The notes beneath the pieces were generated by a model that did no database searches, was not told the origin of the DNA, and was given only the letters and a program-made list of their open reading frames with translations. The translations under genes and the position numbers were made by a program. From NCBI GenBank assembly GCA_020746995.1, contig JAGPXD010000004.1, forward strand, positions 1,426,001 through 1,490,000: a stretch of 64,000 nucleotides of DNA, read 5' to 3'. Below, piece after piece: positions 58,917 through 64,000 of the stretch. This stretch comes from Plectosphaerella cucumerina. Its lineage: Eukaryota > Ascomycota > Sordariomycetes > Glomerellales > Plectosphaerellaceae. Position 1 is the first letter of the stretch; each line of letters starts with the position of its first letter.

Positions 58917-61690
58917 CGGCGGATGTCGCTCTGGACTGATTCCAGAACAAGATGTCACTGCGCCTAATGCGCAACCTCGGAGAGGGCAGGTCATGGGGAA
59001 GGCATACTGGCTCAAAGCGGACATACGTCCGAGGGGGGCGTCTGGGACCTGTCTGCATGGGCATGCCACTGCCCAAGCGGATCCTTCCCCGCCCCTACCA
59101 CGGTCACCCCTGTTGAATCCATTCTGGCGGGTGAGGAGAAGCATCCCTGCTTTCCCCCCTCCCCCCTTTACTTGCTGCTGGGACCGTGGGACGGAAGGCG
59201 CCAGGTCTCTCCCCCCTTGTGGACTCCACGAGGTGGGGAGCTGCCAGCTCATCCCGTGCTGTCCGCCTCGATCTATTCCCAGCAGCTCGAGTAGCGGTGG
59301 CAGGGGGATAGACCGACGTCGTTGTCGCCAGTGGCCTTTGACAGGTTTCACTATAGTCTGAGTAGTTCGGATATCATGACTACAAGCCAGCCGAGGTCAT
59401 CTTGGGCACTGGGCGGCGACAATGGTTGCAACCAAAGCTCTCTCGATGGTTCTTGAGAGTTGGGGGTGGCGCAAGCCTCCAGTCTCACACGGTCGTTCAT
59501 GTCCCGGTTGTCCCCAAGCGAGAAACGTGCCGAATACGGAGGTGGAAGACCGGACATTGGCGAATGAACCAAGAGTTGACCGACTCTTCGGGTGCCGATG
59601 AGGACAAGGCTCAACGGCGAGTGTCTCTGGCAGTTGGTCACTGCTCTGCTGGCGGCACTCCGCCGTGGGTTTTGGGCGGTGTCTCTCTCTCCCACTCAGA
59701 TATGTCATTTGTGTGAGTGGCTGGGTGAGACATCCAGTCCGTCCTCGCGGGCGGCAACGACCCGAATGACGATTCAACTGGGCTGATTCAACCTGAGAAA
59801 CCCAGCCACCTAGTCCATGTCTCAGGCTCGAAACCAAAAATCTCAGACATGCCGAGCCGAAGGGTCCACGTAGAGATGGAAGGGCCCGTCGTCCAGGGCG
59901 TGGTGGCGGGTGTCGTCTACGACGCAATATCAAACGGCGGCTGGGCATTCATGTCCGTGGATGGTGATGTCTGAAATAATCGCATTGGAGATCATGAGCA
60001 ACTTGAACGCATGGCCCAGTAATGGTAAAAGCTGTCTTGTAGAAGGTCGAGCGTCCACCGCCTCGACCGTGTGCCAGCCACGCCACACCGCCTCGATGTC
60101 ATTGATAGAACAACTGATACCGATCCATATGCAGGGCTCGGTCACCCATGCTGGCATGCGTCGACGCGGCATTCCCCCCTCTCCCGTGCCGCCCGCCCCC
60201 TCACATGACGCAACGAAAAAGAAAACAAAATGTCGAGACAGAGCGCGGTCACGCGGCATCGAAGCTGCAGCCCCGTGGTGTGGAAGAAGCAACGACGCCG
60301 CGTGTGTCTCTGGGCATCGAGATGGCTGGCATGAGGCTGGGTCATGGTCGGGCCCTGGGCGACGGAGCTGCCTCCGTCAAATGAATGGCCTGGACGCTGC
60401 CCGCTTGTCGTCGGGGGCCTTGTCGTCCAGGGGGGCCGGGCTGTCAGCCTCGTGGGCCCCTGCTCTGGCTGGGGCGCGAGGCTCTGGGCCGGACCCTCGG
60501 TCTATGACGTGCATCGTGTTGATAGCAGGGCAAGGGGTTAGGCTTTGTTGTAGTAGGGCTGAGCTGTTAATGTCTGACTGGGTCATTTTGATATAATTGG
60601 GCTTTACACAGCAATAATGTCGTGTTGAATATTCGAAGAAAGTGTAAACAGCACACACCATTGTATGTTTGTGGTATTTTGACTTCGTAATGAAGACGTC
60701 CTCGACTGACTGGCATGTTCATGCTACAACCCACTATGTTCATACTTGCTTCCGCAGGTTCTATACTTACAATTCTAGACCCCCTCAACATGATACAAAT
60801 ACCTCATTCATCTATGGTGCTTCTCCAGAAAGAGAATGTTGACCATCCTCCAAAGGTTTCATGACCCCGTCTTCACCGCCTTGCGGGTTTAAATACTCTA
60901 CACAAGACACAGTAATTATGATACACTAGCAACTTAGACGTCCCGTGACAGCGCTCAGAGCGTAGCGATAATCTCAAAGGCGGGGCTTCGTGTGTCGGCG
61001 GGTAGCGGTGACGGCGTCATTCGCGGTCTCGGGGCGCCATGCGTCTCAACCCGGTCCGTGAGCTCTGCGATGTTCGCCCCTGGTACTAGGACGGTGCCTC
61101 TGTTGCCCTTCATACGGTGTTGCGAGTGAGACGAATCAAAATACTTGCCTCTACCTACTTCGTAGTAGTTATGTAGCATCCATTGACCTTGACAGTCTCG
61201 CTCTCAGTAATGGCGAGGCTGCATAACGACAAGGTCAACAGGTGACTGGGGCGGCTATACTACCCTAAGACTCGAGGAATAACAAACGTGAGATGCAGAG
61301 ATGTGGAATGTACATCTGCTCGGGCCGAGTCATAATGAGCACGCGGGTGGTCTCCGTAGTCGACGCGGCTGAGGGCAGCACGGCGGATGAGGCAGGGACC
61401 AACAGGACACACACAAGGATGTCTTCACTCTACAAGGCAAGTCTGCGAGCGAGGTTGAAAATAAAAAGCCAACATCCCAGAGTAGCCATTGCATCACCGT
61501 GTATCGTGTCTTCACGGACGATGCCATTCATATCTGGGATCTATAGGCCATTACCACGAGCCTGCTTGCTCGACACATCTCCATGATGAGAGGCGTCGAA
61601 GACCCCAACAGGACCTGAGAAGCATCGACTCTGCGCTAATCCTCCAGCAAAGCAAAGTAAAGCAAACCCTCCTCCCAAAATCGAAGGCAT

Positions 61691-61936
61691 TCCACCGTAT
61701 GCTTGAGGTATCCCGAATAGCCATGGAATCCCTTTATCCTCGGGGGAAAACACGCTCTGATGTCGAAATGCCAACTCCTCTGTCTGTCTCATCGCAGCCT
61801 CGGCCTGGGAGGATCCACCACATGCTTGAGTGATCCCGAACGGACATGTAATCCCTTTATCCTCGGGGGAAAACACGCTCCAATGTCGAAATGCCAACTT
61901 CCTTCCTCCTCAGCGCAGCCTCAGCCTGGGAGGCGG
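61691..61936. repeat. 123-bp tandem duplication overlapping the F-box gene 3' end
   Basis: Unit 1 starts at 61691 and unit 2 at 61814 (both TCCACC); the shared CCTTTATCCTCGGGGGAAAA lies at 61731 and 61854, exactly 123 bp apart. The copies differ at scattered bases. Unit 2 contains the stop codon and last codons of the F-box gene; unit 1 is the extra copy lying in its 3' flank. The period is a multiple of three. Confidence 0.9.
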
Positions 61937-63803
61937 CACAGGCGACTTCCTCGTCGCCATCTCATTCGCCGAGATGCCATGCACGACGAGGTCGCGCGTG
62001 GCGAGGTGGTGGTTGACAAAGTGGAACATGCCCTTGTGCGGGATGCGCCTGGGCATGGCGACGACAAGGTCGCAGCCGACATGCGTCCTGGCGACCTCGC
62101 GCCACGAGCGCTCGACGTTATCGGCGACGTCGACGTGCCAGCTTCCCTCCCACTCGAGCCTGGCGCCGGATGCGTCGACGAGGTAGCGGAAGGCGCCGCT
62201 GCAGTGCTTGCAGGTGTTGAAGATCTCCATGGCGCGGAGGGCGGGCATGCGGCGCGCGGCCTTGGCCGAGGCCAGGAAGAGGTTGTTGAGCTGGGTGGAT
62301 GTCGTGTCGTAGTGTAGGGCCGACGAGGTCAGGGAGAGCCAGCGGAGGGTGGGCCAGAGAGGCAGGTCGGGCTGTCGGGGGGTGCGGACTTCGAAGAAGG
62401 GCTGGAAGAAGTGGCGGGCGTCGCACATGAAGGCGACCGAGAGCTCCTCGAGCTCGATGCTGCGGCGCGCCACGGTCAAAGCGAGGGCGGCGCAGGTGCG
62501 AGGCTCCGTCTCGTTGGGGTCCGACTCCTCGTCGGCCTCGTCGTCGTCCTCATCGACGAAGCCGTCATCATCCTCAGGATCGTTGATGATCAAGTCACTC
62601 GACGCGTCGCTGTCGCCGCCGGCTCCATTTTGGGCCTTTTCGTCCTCGAGATCCTCCTCGGCCTGGTCAAAGTGCTCAAAGAGGCTGATGCGCTTCAGGG
62701 TCTTGGGCCAGAAGGGGATCATGCGTGCTCGGTCTGAGATGTGTTAGTGAAGAAACCCGGTAAGAAGAAAAAAACAGATACTTACCCATGTCGAGGACCT
62801 CCTGGGCACCGTCGTCGAATTGCTGGAAAGGCTCGTACCGCAGCTCAGTGATGCGCGGCAGGCTCGAGACGATGGTCAGGATGGCGTTGGGGTCGATGTT
62901 ACGCCAGCAACGCCGCAGCACGGCAAACTTTGTGATGACATCGACCATGGGCAGGCCATGATGGCCCATCCACTGTGTGTCGAGGAAGGCAAAGTCGATA
63001 TGCGAGTCGAAGTATCGCGAGTCGCCCTCCTCAGTGACGCCCAGGGCGCCAGCCAGCTTCTGAGTGTCACTCGGCGAACGGGCGCTGAGCTCAAACTCGA
63101 GTCCCTGGGGGCAATCCTCAACGGACCAGCGGGCGAGCAGCTCAAAGAGGCTCTGTATGTCGGTGGTGAAGTGGATGTCGTTGGTCTGCTGTTCCTCATC
63201 CGTCTCGGGGACCAGGTTCTTCTTCCGGCCATACTTGGGCAGCTCTACCTTGAGCCAGATGTGACGCAGCCAAGCGCGGCGGCGGCGGCCGTTGGTGTTG
63301 AAGAGGGAGTCAAAGTCGGAGAGGTCAGCTGAGACGAGCTTGAGGGAGGCAAAGTTGACGGCCTCGACGAGTTCCTGCCACTCGTGGCACACGACGGCCA
63401 AGGCGGACAGTTGGTGCGACTTTGGCTTCTGCTGGGCCGCTTTGATCGCATACCGCAAGATGTGCGAGCGCAGCTCGGCCGGCAGGCTATGCCATCCGAC
63501 CATGTCGTCGTTGTCAGCGGAGACCGCAGATGATGCTGGTGGTGAAGCCGGACCCGTTGCCGTCAGGGTCTCAGTGTCCCTATCCTCAGCGGCCGGATAC
63601 ATGAGGCCACTGCTGCGGGACGTGTTATCGGAGGGTAACGATGCCGTTGCCGCTGTCGTTGTCGTTGTGGGTGTGGTGGGGATCGTCAGATTTTGACCTT
63701 CTGGAAATATGGGCGGTGAAGGCGAAGAAGAGGAAAAAGCCTCTTCTGACGAGCTCATGTTCAAGGAAAGAATGGAGGTGAGTAACTCCCTAATCCATGG
63801 CAT
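61910..63803 (-). CDS. F-box-like protein with acidic insert
   Basis: Likely substrate adaptor of an SCF ubiquitin ligase, but the family is not further identified. Exons 62786-63803 and 61910-62733 give 613 residues; the 52-bp intron has a GTAAGT donor and a CTAAC branch. After a Ser/Thr-rich N-terminus (1-95), an F-box-like segment begins at about 102 (WHSLPAELRSHILRYAI) and runs through AVVCHEWQELVE. Then comes a leucine-patterned region (about 170-340, with ILTIVSSLPRITELRY) that resembles irregular leucine-rich repeats. An acidic stretch of Asp/Glu follows at about 375-415, and a second leucine-patterned half contains LWPTLRWLSLTSS and RRMPALRAMEIF. The first ATG (63803) is used; the second, 45 nt downstream (MSSSEEAF), is equally plausible. 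The last codons lie inside a 123-bp tandem duplication. Confidence 0.85.
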
Positions 63804-64000
63804 GCGGGTCTCGCACTAGGAAAGGCCAGTTGGGTGGGTGAGTGAGTGAGTGAGATCTGACGATGTCGTTATGCGGATGCCTGCATAAGGTAGCGATGTT
63901 TATTCGCATATCTTCCAACGACGACCTCATCGAGCCCAGCACAGACCGGGACCTGGATGGAAAGGACACTGGATGGAGCCTGGGCTCAAAGGACCCCCCA
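63804..64000. other. F-box gene upstream edge with GTGA repeat
   Basis: Short upstream region of the F-box gene. A (GTGA)5-type microsatellite lies at about 63834-63854, just upstream of the start codon and probably in the leader or promoter. Confidence 0.6.

Larger units (their letters stand above)
51006..61690. other. Gene-poor region of about 10.7 kb
   Basis: No protein-like gene is visible. Frames of 250-400 codons exist (for example 54224-55450 + and 53269-54285 -), but they overlap each other antisense, have shuffled Arg/Ser/Pro/Gly composition and no domain. The minus strand at 52190-52500 is pyrimidine-rich and may hold the distal transcription start of the duplicated-domain gene. 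A GT-rich microsatellite (54976-55021) and a GGAT repeat (58889-58916) are present. From about 60540 to 61300 the DNA is AT-richer, without a recognisable transposon. Confidence 0.5.

Noticed and set aside
58599..59361. Two 250-codon frames exactly antisense to each other
   Set aside because: Mutual antisense openness is typical of GC-rich non-coding DNA, and neither has a recognisable domain.
60540..61300. AT-richer island suggesting a degraded transposon
   Set aside because: No terminal repeats, reverse-transcriptase or transposase remnants, or clear C-to-T mutation pattern could be seen.

Overview
The window is nuclear DNA of a filamentous ascomycete. The genes carry short introns (about 48-60 bp) with GT donors, CTAAC/CTGAC branch points and YAG acceptors. 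Third codon positions are strongly GC-rich, and long low-complexity intergenic stretches are common. The protein set (Cu/Zn superoxide dismutase, Tudor-SN, Rom2-type RhoGEF, casein kinase I) has the look of Sordariomycetes, possibly Glomerellales; that placement is inference. No rRNA, convincing tRNA, CRISPR array, intact transposon or typical secondary-metabolite cluster was found.

Layout. 1-26 kb holds six minus-strand genes: a PKA catalytic subunit, a tail-anchored inositol-polyphosphate 5-phosphatase, casein kinase I, a 778-residue Pro/Gln-rich protein with PYRP motifs, a secreted beta-lactamase-fold serine hydrolase, and a Rom2-type Rho1 exchange factor. 28-36 kb holds three plus-strand housekeeping genes: SOD1, Tudor-SN and transaldolase. 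36-43 kb holds a Ppn2-like membrane phosphatase (-), a small cysteine-rich protein (-) and a Kes1/Osh4-type oxysterol-binding protein (+). 44-51 kb is one large minus-strand locus for a glutamine-rich nuclear-type protein with two related copies of a fungal domain. Its exons are separated by unusually long introns. It is followed by about 11 kb with no convincing gene, and the window ends with an F-box-type protein (-) whose 3' end lies in a 123-bp tandem duplication.

Functional links. PKA, casein kinase I and the Rho1 GEF are signalling genes. The 5-phosphatase, the oxysterol-binding protein and the GEF's PH domain all touch phosphoinositide biology. I see no evidence that these neighbours form a dedicated cluster.

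The points most worth a second look are: the duplicated-domain locus at 44.3-51.0 kb, whose splice signals allow isoforms carrying either domain alone or both; the competing C-terminal splice choices of casein kinase I, including a stop codon embedded in a donor site; and the 123-bp duplication at the end of the F-box gene. All exon models were read by eye from splice signals and frame, without transcript data.
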